Assembly (NCBI GenBank): GCA_964400015.1
Contig: CAYNRR010000008.1
Coordinates: forward strand, 1-64,000
DNA: 64,000 nt
From: UBA1234 sp964400015
GTDB lineage: Bacteria; Bacillota; Clostridia; TANB77; UBA1234
Direction of reading: 5' to 3'
The translations under genes and the position numbers were made by a program. Shown here in pieces: positions 1 through 8,518 of this stretch. Each line of letters starts with the position of its first letter. The first letter of the stretch is position 1. The notes under the pieces were generated by a model. That model worked only from the letters and a program-made list of their open reading frames with translations. It was not told the origin of the DNA and searched no databases.

Positions 1-39
1 AAAACTAGTACTAATGTTTAAAATTTTTTGAGACATTTT

Positions 40-186
40 CGAAAATGATTGACATTAAAATAATTTTTCTAGTTACAAATATTTTTTCTTCCTGCTAAAA
101 TGTCTCACTTTTTGCATTTTATTTTTCGTCTTTTTCTTTCATTGCAAGCGTTCGAAAGATTCGTGACACATTTAACGGACGTCCCT
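40..186 (-). repeat. REP-like 3' element, copy 1 (downstream of left giant gene)
   Basis: Read on the minus strand, one base after the TAG stop of the giant gene begins GGGACGTCCGTTAAATGTG, followed by TCAC, an A-rich spacer and a GTGAGACA arm that can pair with the TGTCAC-containing left arm. About 140 bp matches, with scattered differences, the sequence that follows the right giant gene (from 60273) and the first Rpn gene (from 61691). A fourth, decayed copy follows the second Rpn gene. The spaced inverted arms resemble REP-type elements of Firmicutes (inference). It may also act as the gene's transcription end. Confidence 0.75.
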
Positions 187-3100
187 CTAGTTGACCCAAG
201 TTGGGGCTGTTACTTTGGATGTTGAGCCTGTGTTGAAGTCTTCATATTCTGTTACTTTGTTTACATTCCAACTTGATAGATTTAATGAATATGTTGCTCT
301 TGGTGCTGCGTAATTAAACATATGATACATTGTAGTTACGTTTGACGTGTTCCACTTACTTATATCACCTATATTAAATGTTGTGGCAAGCCAAGCCGTA
401 TGTTCAAACATATAACTCATATCTGTTACTTTTGATACATCCCAATTATTTAAATTTCCTATATTAAATGTTGTAGTACCATTAGCTGTAAGATTAAACA
501 TACCATACATATTTTCTACTTTTGATACGTTCCATTTACTTAAATCGCCTATATTAAATGTCGTTGCAGAAGTACCCGCCCCAGTAAACATACTCATCAT
601 ATTAGTTACATTTGATACGTCCCAATTATTTAAATTTCCTATATTAAACGTTGTTGCTGTCCTACCTGCTAAATTAAACATACCATACATATTTTCTACT
701 TTTGATACGTTCCATTTACTTAAATCTCCTATATCAAATGTTGTTGCATTCCAACCTAGGTCACAAAACATACCAGTCATGTCTGTTACTTTTGATACAT
801 CCCAATTGCTTAAACCTTTTATATTGAGCGTTGTAGTATCTTCGCTTGCATATAAGAACATATATTTCATATCTATTACTTTTGAAGTATTAAGTTTCGT
901 TAAGTCAAAAGCCTCACATTTTTTTAATCTTGCAAACCAGTATGCAGTGCTTGTTGGTACAATTTCATCTTTTACTATAACACTTATAATGTTATATCTA
1001 TTTTCATACCATGGTACTGCAGATTCAGCTGTGTATCTTGCTGTTTCAAGCCCTGTATACACTGCTGTTATTGTCTTTCCGTTGTATGTACTTCCTTGTG
1101 AGTATATTTTTCTGTCTTTTACAAATGTTAATGAACCATCTGATTCACAGTAAATTGCTTTTGCTATTTGTGGTGCTATTGATGTATATGTTGCTGCTGT
1201 GTTGTTTGGTATTTCTGATGGTGCGTAGCCTACATTTGTTGTTTTGTTGTACCATAAGCCGTTTGCTCCTGTGATGTATTCTGCATATGGTGTTGGCAAA
1301 TATCCATCTGTTCCTACAAATTTAAAGTTTTTACCTAAGCTAACTTCTTCTAATTTAAAACATGCTGTAAACATATCTGTCATTGTTGTTACACTACTTG
1401 TGTCCCAGCCACTTAAGTTTAGTTCTTTTAGTTTTCTACAGTTGCAAAACATCTTGCTTGTGTCTGTTACGTTTGATGTTCTCCATACACCTAAGTCTCC
1501 GATATCAATTGTTTCTGCATTATAGCCTGCAGCTTCAAACATGCAACTCATGTTTGTTACTTTCAATACGTTCCAATTGCTTAAATCTCCCACAGTCCAT
1601 GTTGTTGCGTTATATCCTGATTTTTTTAGCATGCTATACATATCCGTTACGTTTGAAACATTCCATTTTCCTATGTTGCCTATGTTAAATGTTGTAGCAT
1701 TGTAACCTGAACTATAAAATATATATTTCATATTTGTAACATTCGACACATCCCAACTACTTAAATCTCCTATATTAAATGTTGTGGCAGTATACCCTGC
1801 ATTGTAAAACATGCCATGCATATCTGTTACTTTTGATACGTTCCAATTGTTTAGATTTCCTATATTCCATTTTGTTGCACTATATCCTAATGCAGAAAAC
1901 ATGTATGACATATTTGTAACATTCGACACATCCCAACTACTTAAATCTCCTATATTAAATGTTGTGGCAGTATACCCTGCATTGTAAAACATGCCATGCA
2001 TATCTGTTACTTTTGATACGTTCCAATTGTTTAGATTTCCTATATTCCATTTTGTTGCACTATATCCTAATGCAGAAAACATGTATGACATATTTGTAAC
2101 ATTCGACACATCCCAACTACTTAAATCTCCTATATTAAATGTTGTGGCAGTATACCCTGCATTCCAGAACATACTTTGCATTTCTGTTACTTTTGACACT
2201 TTCCAATCGTTTAGATTTCCTATATCAAATGTTGCTGCACTATATCCAGCTTCGTTAAACATTATAGCCATATTGCTTACATTTGATACATCCCAGTTAC
2301 TCAAGTTACCTATATTCCACGTTGTAGCACTTTTACCTGCACTTAAAAATAAGCTATCCATATTAGTTACGTTTGAAACATTCCAATTATTTAAGTTTCC
2401 TATATCAAATTTTGTTGCATTAGTTCCTGCTCGTCGGAACATATATTGCATATTAGTAACACTTGAAACGTCCCATTTGTCTAATTTACCTATATCAAAC
2501 GTCGTTGCCGAATGTCCAGCATAATAAAATATTCCTTCCATATCTTTTACGTTTGATGTATTCCAATCGTTTAAGCCACTTATTGTAAAAGTTTCAACAT
2601 TTTTACCCGTGCTATAAAACATATATTTCATAGTTTCTACACTTACTGTATTAAGTTTTGTTAAATCAAGCGTTGCACAATTTTCAAATTCATAAAACCA
2701 TCCTAATGTGCTTATAGGTGTAATTTCATCTACTACTACTACACTTTTTATATTTTTTCTATTTTCATACCAAGGAACTTTAGTAGCATATCCATAATTT
2801 GTTTTTTCAAACCCTGTATATACTGCTGTTACTTCTTTATCGTTATACGTATCGCCTACTTTATATGGTGTAGCTTTTACAAACGTTAATGAACCATCTG
2901 ATTCGCAGTAAATTGCTTGTGCTATTATTGGAGCAACTGCTGTGTATGTGGCTGCTGTGTTACTTGGTATTTCTGATGGTGCATAGCCTACATTTGTTGC
3001 TTTGTTGTACCATAAGCCATTTGCTCCTGCGATGTATTGGCTATTTGGAGTTGGTAAATAGCTAGATGTATTTTTGAATTTAAAGTTCTTACCTAAAGTA

Positions 3101-6100
3101 ATTTCTTGTAAGTTTTGGCAACCTGTAAACATATAATTCATATCAGTTATTTTGCTTGTGTCCCAACCGCTTAAGTTTAGTTCTTTTAAATTTCTACAAT
3201 TATAAAACATCATGTACATATTATTAGTACTCGAAGTATTCCATACTCCTAAATCACCTATATTAAAGTTTGTTGCATTATACCCAGCATATGAAAATAT
3301 ATATCCCATATTTACTACTTTTGATACATCCCAACTATTTAAATCACCTATGTACCACGTTGTTGCATTATATCCTGCTCTTTCAAACATTTGCATCATG
3401 CTTTTTACATTCGATACATTCCAGGTGCCTATATTTCCTATATTAAATGTTTTTGTAGTGTAACCTGCATCTTGAAACATTCCTGCCATATTTATTACAT
3501 TTGATACATTCCAATTGCTTAAATCACCTATGCTCCACGTTGTCGCACTATATCCTGCCTTTAAAAACATATTCATCATATTAGTTACGCTTGATACGTT
3601 CCATTTACTCAAATCACCTATATTCCATGTTTTCGCTTTTTGACCTGCTCCATAAAACATATTGTCCATAGCTGTTACGTTCAGCACATTCCAATTATCT
3701 AAATTACCTATATCAAATGTTGCAGTATTATCTCCTGCCCATTGAAACATAAAAGACATACTTTTAACTTCGGATACATTCCAATTGCTTAAGTCTCCTA
3801 TATCAAAGTTTTTGGCATTACTACCTGCATGATAAAACATATAAGTCATATAATTTACATTTGATACATCCCAATTTTCTAAACCAGTTATTTTTAATGT
3901 TGTTGCAGTATAGCCAGTTTCATAAAACATACCATACATATTTGTTACATTTGATGTGTTTAGTTTTGTCAAATCAAGTGTAGAACAATTAGTAAGTCCA
4001 TAGAACCAAAACACTGTACTTATTGGTGCGATTTCATCTGCTACTACAACACTTGTAATCTTTTCAATTTTAGCATGCCATGGAACTTTATCATATGCAT
4101 ATTCATTTGTTTCAAATCCCGTATATACTTCTGTTATTGTTTTTCCATTATATGTGTCACCTGATGTATATGGTGTAGCTTTTACAAACGTTAATGAACC
4201 GTCTGATTCACAGTAAATTGCTTGTGCTATTTCTGGTGGTATTGCTGTATACGTTGCTGCTGTGTTGTTTGGTATTTCTGATGGTGCATAGCCTACATTT
4301 GTTGTTTTGTTGTACCATAAACCATTTGCACCTGTGATGTATTGATTGCTTGGAGTTGGTAAATATCCGTCTGTACCAACAAATTTGAAATTTTTACCTA
4401 GTGTAACTTCTTGTAGGTTTATACAGCCACTAAACATATTTTTCATTGTTGTTACACTACTTGTGTCCCAGCCACTTAAGTTTAATTCTTTTAAATTCCA
4501 GCAATTATAAAACATGTAGTCCATTTCCTTAACATTCGATGTATTCCATGCTCCTAAATCGCCTATATCCCACATCGTGGCTTTATGACCTGCACAAAAA
4601 AACATGCTATTCATATTTGTTACTTTTGATACATTCCAATTTTCTAAGTTACCTATATTCCACGTCGTTGCATTATAACCTGCAAATTGAAACATACTCG
4701 CCATTGTTGTTACTTTTGATACATTCCAATTTTCTAAGTTACCTATATTCCATGTCGTGGCATTATAACCCGCATATAAAAACATTCCACCCATACTCGT
4801 TACATTTGATACATCCCAGTTACTTAATTTTCCTATATTCCATGTTGTAGCGTTATAACCTGCAAATTCAAACATACACGCCATTGTTGTTACTTTTGAT
4901 ACTTCCCAATTATCTAAGTTACCTATATTCCACGTCGTGGCATTATAGCCCGCACCCAAAAACATATACTCCATTGTTGTTACTTTTGATACTTCCCAAT
5001 TGCTTAAATCTCCTATGCTCCATGTCATCGCATTATAGCCTGCCATATAAAACATATACTTCATTGTTGTTACTTTTGATACATCCCAATTGCTTAAATC
5101 TCCTATGTTCCATGTCGTGGCATTATAACCTGCAAATTGAAACATATACTCCATTCTTGTTACTTTTGATACATTCCAATTGCTTAAATCTCCTATGTTC
5201 CACGTCGTGGCATTATAACCTGCACTATTAAACATATACTTCATTGTTGTTACTTTTGATACATTCCAATTACTTAAGTTTCCTATATTCCACGTCGTGG
5301 CATTTTCCCCAGCAGCATAAAACATATATTCCATATATATTACATTTGATACATCCCAATTGCTTAAATCTCCTATATTCCACGTCGTGGCTTTACGACC
5401 GGGATACCTAAACATATACTCCATATTTGTTACTTTTGATACATCCCAATTTTCTAAGTTACCTATATTAAACGTAGCTGCACTATAGCCTGCCCCCTCA
5501 AACATGCAGTTCATAATTGTTACTTTTGATACATCCCAGTTACTTAAATCTCCTATATCAAATGTTTTTGCTTTATAACCTGCATACGCAAACATACAAC
5601 CCATAGTTGTTACTTTTGATACATCCCAATTTTCTAAACCAGTTATTTTAAATGTTGTTGCATTATAACCTGCATGCCAAAACATACGACTTATACTTGT
5701 TACATTTGATGTGTTTAGTTTTGTCAAATCGAGTGTGGCACAGTCTTCAAATTCATAGAACCAATATGCTGTGCTTGTTGGTGCGATTTCATCTGCTACT
5801 ACTACGTTTGTTATATTGGTTCTATTTTCGTACCATGGAATATTATATTCTGTATAGTTGTCTTCCTCAAACCCCGTATACACTTCTGTTACTTCTTTAT
5901 CGTTATACGTATCGCCTGCTTTGTAGTTTGTAAAGTTTTTCACAAATGTTAGTGAGCCGTCTGTTTCTGAGTATATCGCTTTTGCTATTGCTTTTTCTTC
6001 TAGGTTACATCTACTGCATTTTCTTGTTTCTTTGCTTTCTACCCAGTTATGTCCTAATGCTGCTAGACTTCCTGTTCCTATTGTTGCCTTACATAGTGAA

Positions 6101-7446
6101 CAGGTTTTTGTTGTACTGCCTTCTTCTGTACAGGTTGGCTCTTTTGTTGTGGTTGTTATTGTTGTGCCATAGTGTTTGCTTGTGTCTATTTCTATTTCTT
6201 CTGTTCTTATTTCTTGATTACATACTGAACATTTGTATACTTTTGTTCCTTTGTCTTTACATGTTGGTGTTTTGGTTATTTCAAATTTATCTTCTTTGTG
6301 TCCTAATGCTGCTATTTCTTCCGTTCTCATTTCTTTATTGCAGCCAAGGCATCTATATGTTTTTATTCCTTTTTCTGTACATGTTGGTTCTTTGGTTGTT
6401 TCTATTTTTTCTTCGTTGTGTTCTGTCTTTTCTATATTTTCTGTTCTAAGTACAACGTTACATGAAGAGCATTTATATATTTTTATTCCTTCTTCTACGC
6501 AAGTTGCTTCTTTTGTTATTTGCTCTAATTCTTTTCCGTGATGGTTTTCTGAGTTTATTGGTATGTCTGTGTTAAATTCTTTTCCACATCTTATACATTT
6601 TCTTTGTTCTATTCCTTTTTGTGTACAATTTGCTTCTTGTACAATTTCTTTTTCGCCATAAGAGTGTCCTTTTGCTGAACCTACTACATATGTTGTTGTT
6701 CCTTTTTCTTCACAACTTATGCATTTGTAGTAATATCTCGATGGTTCTGTACATGTTGCTTCGTTGCATAAATATTGTTCTGTTGGCACTTTTGATGTGA
6801 ATTTGTGTACGTGCTCTGATGGATCTTTTTTGTCTTCGTCGTCTGTTGGATCTTTTATATTGTCATCATCTTTTTTCATTGGTCCGTCCCAGTCTAGCAA
6901 AGTACCATCTTTATTGTCTATTTTTATTTCAAATTCTTCGTTTCCTACTTTTATTGTTGTCTGCATTTTGTCGTCTACTGTATCTTTTTCTGTTATGTAG
7001 AATTTGTCATCATAATCGTATGGTGGCCATGTGAATATTTGTCCTTCTTTTGTTACTGCATATTTGACATTTACTTTTGTACCTGTGCCTGATTCTACTT
7101 TCTTTTCTGGCAGTTCTATTCCTAGTTGGCCGTTGTTTTGAATTATTGTATAGTTAGGAACTTCGTCTATTTTTAACATATCTTCCGTACCGTTTCCGTC
7201 TTTTGCGATATAGTTATAGATTTGTTCCATTTGATTTATTTGACTTTCGCTTAAGAATTTGCCGTTTACGAGTTTAGCTGTTTCTTGAGCTGCCATTCTT
7301 ACTTCGTCTATTCCACTTGTATATTTTGAATAGTCTGCACCTTCCATTGCTGTTTTTGAACCAACGAATGTTATCGCCGATAATATTATTATAACTATTA
7401 TCGTTATAACTAACGATACCATTGAAACACCTTTTTGTTTTTTCAT
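187..7446 (-). CDS. Giant prepilin-like BspA/DUF285-repeat surface protein
   Basis: Predicted secreted or pilus-associated surface protein of about 2,419 aa. I place the start at ATG 7446, with AAGGA eight bases upstream; the in-frame GTG at 7464 lies before that RBS. The N-terminus reads KKQKG-VSMVS followed by a hydrophobic stretch, a class III-like prepilin signal without the usual Glu at +5. Next come a roughly 150-residue pilin-like region, an acidic DPTDDEDKKDP linker, and about 250 residues of CxxC zinc-ribbon-like repeats (genomic 6800-6000). Four BspA/DUF285 blocks follow (heads near 5985, 4225, 2930 and 1165), built of 30-residue units such as GDLSNWDVSKVTTM...MFxxAGYNATTWNI. Each block opens with an IYCESDGSLTF module and closes with a YLPTPS...NGLWYNK module. 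There is no LPXTG or SLH anchor, so membrane or pilus retention through the N-terminus is likely. BspA-type proteins bind host matrix or other bacteria; the ligand here is unknown. Confidence 0.85.
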   Translation of the reverse strand: MKKQKGVSMVSLVITIIVIIILSAITFVGSKTAMEGADYSKYTSGIDEVRMAAQETAKLVNGKFLSESQINQMEQIYNYIAKDGNGTEDMLKIDEVPNYTIIQNNGQLGIELPEKKVESGTGTKVNVKYAVTKEGQIFTWPPYDYDDKFYITEKDTVDDKMQTTIKVGNEEFEIKIDNKDGTLLDWDGPMKKDDDNIKDPTDDEDKKDPSEHVHKFTSKVPTEQYLCNEATCTEPSRYYYKCISCEEKGTTTYVVGSAKGHSYGEKEIVQEANCTQKGIEQRKCIRCGKEFNTDIPINSENHHGKELEQITKEATCVEEGIKIYKCSSCNVVLRTENIEKTEHNEEKIETTKEPTCTEKGIKTYRCLGCNKEMRTEEIAALGHKEDKFEITKTPTCKDKGTKVYKCSVCNQEIRTEEIEIDTSKHYGTTITTTTKEPTCTEEGSTTKTCSLCKATIGTGSLAALGHNWVESKETRKCSRCNLEEKAIAKAIYSETDGSLTFVKNFTNYKAGDTYNDKEVTEVYTGFEEDNYTEYNIPWYENRTNITNVVVADEIAPTSTAYWFYEFEDCATLDLTKLNTSNVTSISRMFWHAGYNATTFKITGLENWDVSKVTTMGCMFAYAGYKAKTFDIGDLSNWDVSKVTIMNCMFEGAGYSAATFNIGNLENWDVSKVTNMEYMFRYPGRKATTWNIGDLSNWDVSNVIYMEYMFYAAGENATTWNIGNLSNWNVSKVTTMKYMFNSAGYNATTWNIGDLSNWNVSKVTRMEYMFQFAGYNATTWNIGDLSNWDVSKVTTMKYMFYMAGYNAMTWSIGDLSNWEVSKVTTMEYMFLGAGYNATTWNIGNLDNWEVSKVTTMACMFEFAGYNATTWNIGKLSNWDVSNVTSMGGMFLYAGYNATTWNIGNLENWNVSKVTTMASMFQFAGYNATTWNIGNLENWNVSKVTNMNSMFFCAGHKATMWDIGDLGAWNTSNVKEMDYMFYNCWNLKELNLSGWDTSSVTTMKNMFSGCINLQEVTLGKNFKFVGTDGYLPTPSNQYITGANGLWYNKTTNVGYAPSEIPNNTAATYTAIPPEIAQAIYCESDGSLTFVKATPYTSGDTYNGKTITEVYTGFETNEYAYDKVPWHAKIEKITSVVVADEIAPISTVFWFYGLTNCSTLDLTKLNTSNVTNMYGMFYETGYTATTLKITGLENWDVSNVNYMTYMFYHAGSNAKNFDIGDLSNWNVSEVKSMSFMFQWAGDNTATFDIGNLDNWNVLNVTAMDNMFYGAGQKAKTWNIGDLSKWNVSSVTNMMNMFLKAGYSATTWSIGDLSNWNVSNVINMAGMFQDAGYTTKTFNIGNIGTWNVSNVKSMMQMFERAGYNATTWYIGDLNSWDVSKVVNMGYIFSYAGYNATNFNIGDLGVWNTSSTNNMYMMFYNCRNLKELNLSGWDTSKITDMNYMFTGCQNLQEITLGKNFKFKNTSSYLPTPNSQYIAGANGLWYNKATNVGYAPSEIPSNTAATYTAVAPIIAQAIYCESDGSLTFVKATPYKVGDTYNDKEVTAVYTGFEKTNYGYATKVPWYENRKNIKSVVVVDEITPISTLGWFYEFENCATLDLTKLNTVSVETMKYMFYSTGKNVETFTISGLNDWNTSNVKDMEGIFYYAGHSATTFDIGKLDKWDVSSVTNMQYMFRRAGTNATKFDIGNLNNWNVSNVTNMDSLFLSAGKSATTWNIGNLSNWDVSNVSNMAIMFNEAGYSAATFDIGNLNDWKVSKVTEMQSMFWNAGYTATTFNIGDLSSWDVSNVTNMSYMFSALGYSATKWNIGNLNNWNVSKVTDMHGMFYNAGYTATTFNIGDLSSWDVSNVTNMSYMFSALGYSATKWNIGNLNNWNVSKVTDMHGMFYNAGYTATTFNIGDLSSWDVSNVTNMKYIFYSSGYNATTFNIGNIGKWNVSNVTDMYSMLKKSGYNATTWTVGDLSNWNVLKVTNMSCMFEAAGYNAETIDIGDLGVWRTSNVTDTSKMFCNCRKLKELNLSGWDTSSVTTMTDMFTACFKLEEVSLGKNFKFVGTDGYLPTPYAEYITGANGLWYNKTTNVGYAPSEIPNNTAATYTSIAPQIAKAIYCESDGSLTFVKDRKIYSQGSTYNGKTITAVYTGLETARYTAESAVPWYENRYNIISVIVKDEIVPTSTAYWFARLKKCEAFDLTKLNTSKVIDMKYMFLYASEDTTTLNIKGLSNWDVSKVTDMTGMFCDLGWNATTFDIGDLSKWNVSKVENMYGMFNLAGRTATTFNIGNLNNWDVSNVTNMMSMFTGAGTSATTFNIGDLSKWNVSKVENMYGMFNLTANGTTTFNIGNLNNWDVSKVTDMSYMFEHTAWLATTFNIGDISKWNTSNVTTMYHMFNYAAPRATYSLNLSSWNVNKVTEYEDFNTGSTSKVTAPTWVN
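1741..2100 (-). repeat. Perfect 180-bp tandem duplication inside left giant gene
   Basis: Positions 1741-1920 and 1921-2100 are identical base for base. The identity runs on to about 2163 and back to about 1729. The unit is exactly two 30-residue DUF285 repeats, so the frame is kept. Other repeat units in the gene differ by many synonymous changes, which makes this a very recent duplication. Confidence 0.95.
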
Positions 7447-7499
7447 GTACTCATTCCTTTTCACGTTATTTTTGATTTTGTACTTATATACAAATCAGT

Positions 7500-7610
7500 T
7501 CTATCCATTAACACCATAACATGTTTAATAATTAAAAGCTAGCTATGGTGACTTGCACATTTTTTATTTTCTGTCCTGCCCTTACGGACCCTCATAACCC
7601 GTCTTTTTAT
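7500..7610 (-). promoter_or_regulatory. Structured 5' leader of left giant gene, unassigned
   Basis: The 339-bp gap between the left giant gene and mecA holds, on the minus strand, a GC-richer patch (7568-7602) unlike its AT-rich surroundings. It contains a small GTCC...GGAC hairpin. Downstream is CACCATA (about 7543-7549) with its complement TATGGTG (about 7510-7516) around a loop of roughly 27 nt. This looks like a folded leader RNA. I could not match it to c-di-GMP, SAM, fluoride, preQ1 or other riboswitch consensus sequences. The mecA side has a possible -10 TATAAT at 7794-7799 and no clear -35. Confidence 0.35.
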
Positions 7611-7833
7611 TAAATTTATGTTACAAGAATGTGATAATCTGTTAAATATTACTTTTCACGTTGACTTTTAAAAAATTTATAAATATAATGCGACTGTACA
7701 ACGTACAAAAACGAATTTTGAAAATATACTATATTATGATAAATTTGCTAATTAACCCAAGTTTTTATCATTTTATTTTTTTACTTTAGACCGTATAATT
7801 TGATTGTACACTAAAGCGAAAGGAGGTATTCTT

Positions 7834-8472
7834 TTGAAAATTGAAAAATTAGCAGAAGATAAAATTAAAATTACTATTACTGTTGATGATTTGGAAGCTA
7901 GAAATATTGATTTAGATTCTTTTATTTATAATTCGCCTGCTTCGCAAGATTTATTTTGGGACCTTATGATTGAGGCTGAAAAGGAATATGGTTTTGATGT
8001 GAATGATTCTATGATTTATGTTGAAGCTTCTGCTTCTAATTCTGGCAATTTTACTTTTATTGTTACGAAAACAGAAGAAAAACCATCTTTTAAAATTAGT
8101 TCAACTAAACATTCAAAAGATTCCGTAAAGTTGAAAAGAAAGAAAATTCCTTATTTTTTGAAAAATGGAATTTATAAATTTGAAAATTTTGATGATGTTT
8201 GTGCTTTTTGTAAAAATGCGAATAATAAAAATGTTTTAGAAACTTTGCTTTATTCTTATAATAACCATTATTATTTGAAAGCTGGTATGATTCCTGCTAC
8301 GTCTATTCTTGAATATGCTGAAATGGTGAAGTCTACTTCACTTGTTGATTCTAGATTGAAGGAGTTTGGAAATTTAATTATTGATAGTGATGTTATTGAT
8401 ACTATAAATATGTATTTTAATAAAAATAAAAATAAAAAGAAAAAGAAAGCTGTAAAAAAGCAAGCAAGTTAA
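7834..8472 (+). CDS. mecA: Adaptor protein MecA
   Basis: MecA-type adaptor (212 aa), which in Bacillus delivers substrates such as ComK to the ClpC-ClpP protease. The N-terminal 80 residues (KIEKLAEDKIKITITVDDL, then DLFWDLMIEAEKEYGFD) match the substrate-binding part of the family. The C-terminal half (about 115-195), with FENFDDVCAFCKN and an NHYYL segment, matches the ClpC-binding domain. A lysine-rich tail follows. I choose the TTG start at 7834 because AGGAGG (7821-7826) sits seven bases before it; reading from TTG 7804 would translate the RBS itself. It is monocistronic, with a possible -10 at 7794, and converges on the phosphodiester glycosidase gene at a shared terminator. Confidence 0.85.
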   Translation: MKIEKLAEDKIKITITVDDLEARNIDLDSFIYNSPASQDLFWDLMIEAEKEYGFDVNDSMIYVEASASNSGNFTFIVTKTEEKPSFKISSTKHSKDSVKLKRKKIPYFLKNGIYKFENFDDVCAFCKNANNKNVLETLLYSYNNHYYLKAGMIPATSILEYAEMVKSTSLVDSRLKEFGNLIIDSDVIDTINMYFNKNKNKKKKKAVKKQAS

Positions 8473-8480
8473 ATTAAAAT

Positions 8481-8517
8481 AGAGTCCTACTTTTTATTTG
8501 TAGGACTCTGTTTTTTA
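8481..8517. terminator. Bidirectional terminator mecA / glycosidase operon
   Basis: AGAGTCCTAC and GTAGGACTCT form a perfect 10-bp stem around a 9-nt T-rich loop. A T-tract follows on the plus strand and an A-tract precedes, so it can serve both convergent genes. Confidence 0.9.
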
Positions 8518-8518
8518 T

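Noticed and set aside
1200..5700. CRISPR-like regular spacing of similar sequence
   Set aside because: The 90-bp period is in frame and encodes DUF285 units; there are no unique spacers or cas genes.
779..7034. Long plus-strand open frames opposite the left giant gene
   Set aside because: They are Leu/Ser/Tyr-rich shadows of the repeat protein's codons with no RBS and no family features.
7560..7610. Cyclic-di-GMP or other known riboswitch before the left giant gene
   Set aside because: The conserved cores of GEMM-I, c-di-GMP-II, fluoride, preQ1, THF and ZTP classes are not found.
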